DNA from: Exophiala sp. HKRS030
Lineage: Eukaryota; Ascomycota; Eurotiomycetes; Chaetothyriales; Herpotrichiellaceae
Assembly: GCA_023897205.1 (NCBI GenBank)
Contig: JAHWDD010000001.1
Coordinates: 7,688,001-7,752,000, forward strand
Reading direction: 5' to 3'
Length of the DNA: 64,000 nucleotides
Shown: one piece after another, positions 63,444 to 64,000 of the stretch
Position numbering within the stretch: the first letter of the stretch is position 1
How the letters are laid out: each line of letters begins with the position of its first letter
The notes under the pieces: model-generated
What the model was told of the DNA's origin: nothing
Database searches by the model: none
What the model saw: the letters and a program-made list of their open reading frames with translations, nothing else
Program-made: the position numbers and the translations under genes

Positions 63444-64000
63444 TTCTGGATCTTTGCGTTGATAGGGAGTTGGTTTTTGATGTGTCAGGATCAGGTTCGT
63501 AAAGGACCGACGAAAGGAAGATAGGAAGTGTATCTTCGAAGATGTGGTGGATAGAGGCTCACTCGGCGAGTGAACGATAGATTGATTTTAAGAGGGGGGC
63601 ATTTCCTAGGTCGATCTGATCAAGCAGATGCGTGTGCTGTGCGGGAGCTCTTTTCATTCACTGCGAAACTGACAGATTGTCAAGTGGTGTTTGTGACTGC
63701 AAGCTTGGTTGACTTCACCTCATATCCTAGCGGATCTTGCCAGATTGGTCCCATGAGACAGAGCAAACATGTCTGTAGTTTTCTCAATCTACAGATCTCA
63801 ATGTAATGTTAGCATTTGGCAATTTTCATGCTCCTACAAGTTTAACCATTGATGGAGACAATTCTGGATGGACTAGGAGGTATTTTGGAAGAAGTTATGG
63901 AACGGAATTGCAATGAGTATCATATTTTCATTGTGTATTGAGTGATCAACAGTCTTTTGAATTACTTTCCTAAGCCAATGACAATTGTCCAATGCGATGC
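63444..64000. other. Intergenic to window end
   Basis: 557 bp, promoter of protein D. A 15-bp palindrome (TCACTCG-G-CGAGTGA) lies at 63559-63573, about 115 bp before its start codon. Confidence 0.5.

Noticed and set aside
1..64000. tRNA or rRNA genes
   Set aside because: No A-box/B-box pair with a cloverleaf, and no rRNA core sequence, was recognised by eye; a covariance-model scan would be needed to exclude tRNAs.

Overview
The window is DNA from a filamentous ascomycete (Pezizomycotina; class not settled from sequence alone). The evidence is short introns (about 45-110 bp, GT...YAG with CTAAC/CTAAT-like branch sites), TTAGGG telomere repeats, and fungal-only families: FunK1 kinase, HET domain, C2H2+Zn2Cys6 and fungal_trans regulators, and an Unc93-like MFS protein. 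It is two contigs joined by a 100-N gap (24034-24133). The left contig ends in telomeric repeats directly before the gap, so the two halves are probably not neighbours in the genome.

Left contig (1-24033), subtelomeric accessory region: the C-terminus of a LigB/DODA-type ring-cleavage dioxygenase, an aldehyde-dehydrogenase-like protein with a C-terminal membrane anchor, a small unknown gene, a CocE/NonD-type hydrolase, a C2H2+Zn2Cys6 regulator head-to-head with a fungal_trans-only protein, a phenol-hydroxylase-type FAD monooxygenase with broken frames, an intact cytochrome P450, a secreted type-B carboxylesterase, a GT4-type glycosyltransferase, and an alcohol dehydrogenase cut off inside its Rossmann domain by telomeric DNA. 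The gene mix suggests an aromatic-ring hydroxylation/oxidation/cleavage cluster, catabolic or biosynthetic. No PKS, NRPS or terpene synthase is visible.

Right contig, 24134-35.4 kb, a second accessory stretch: a HET-domain/TPR locus with a 21-bp in-frame minisatellite, a secreted Ser/Thr-rich GPI- or membrane-anchored protein, a 138-bp Tc1/mariner-type MITE, a FunK1 kinase pseudogene, and a divergent gene for mitochondrial ribosomal protein uL29m (MRPL4).

35-55 kb is conserved housekeeping sequence: Rab GDI, a TMEM97/EXPERA protein, Nup170, AIM41, an S9C peptidase of the DPP5 type, GlcNAc-6-phosphate deacetylase and an Unc93-like transporter. All of these have clean reading frames.

55.9-63.5 kb holds a same-strand series of uncharacterised small proteins. 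Four of them share a basic, leucine-rich C-terminal coiled-coil motif and look like a divergent tandem family.

A recurring feature is a single-base frame break that adding one base to a short run would repair; about eight are listed, most in G or C runs. Either the assembly under-calls homopolymers or the accessory genes are decaying. Intron positions were worked out by hand from splice consensus, frame continuity and remembered family conservation. No database search was possible.
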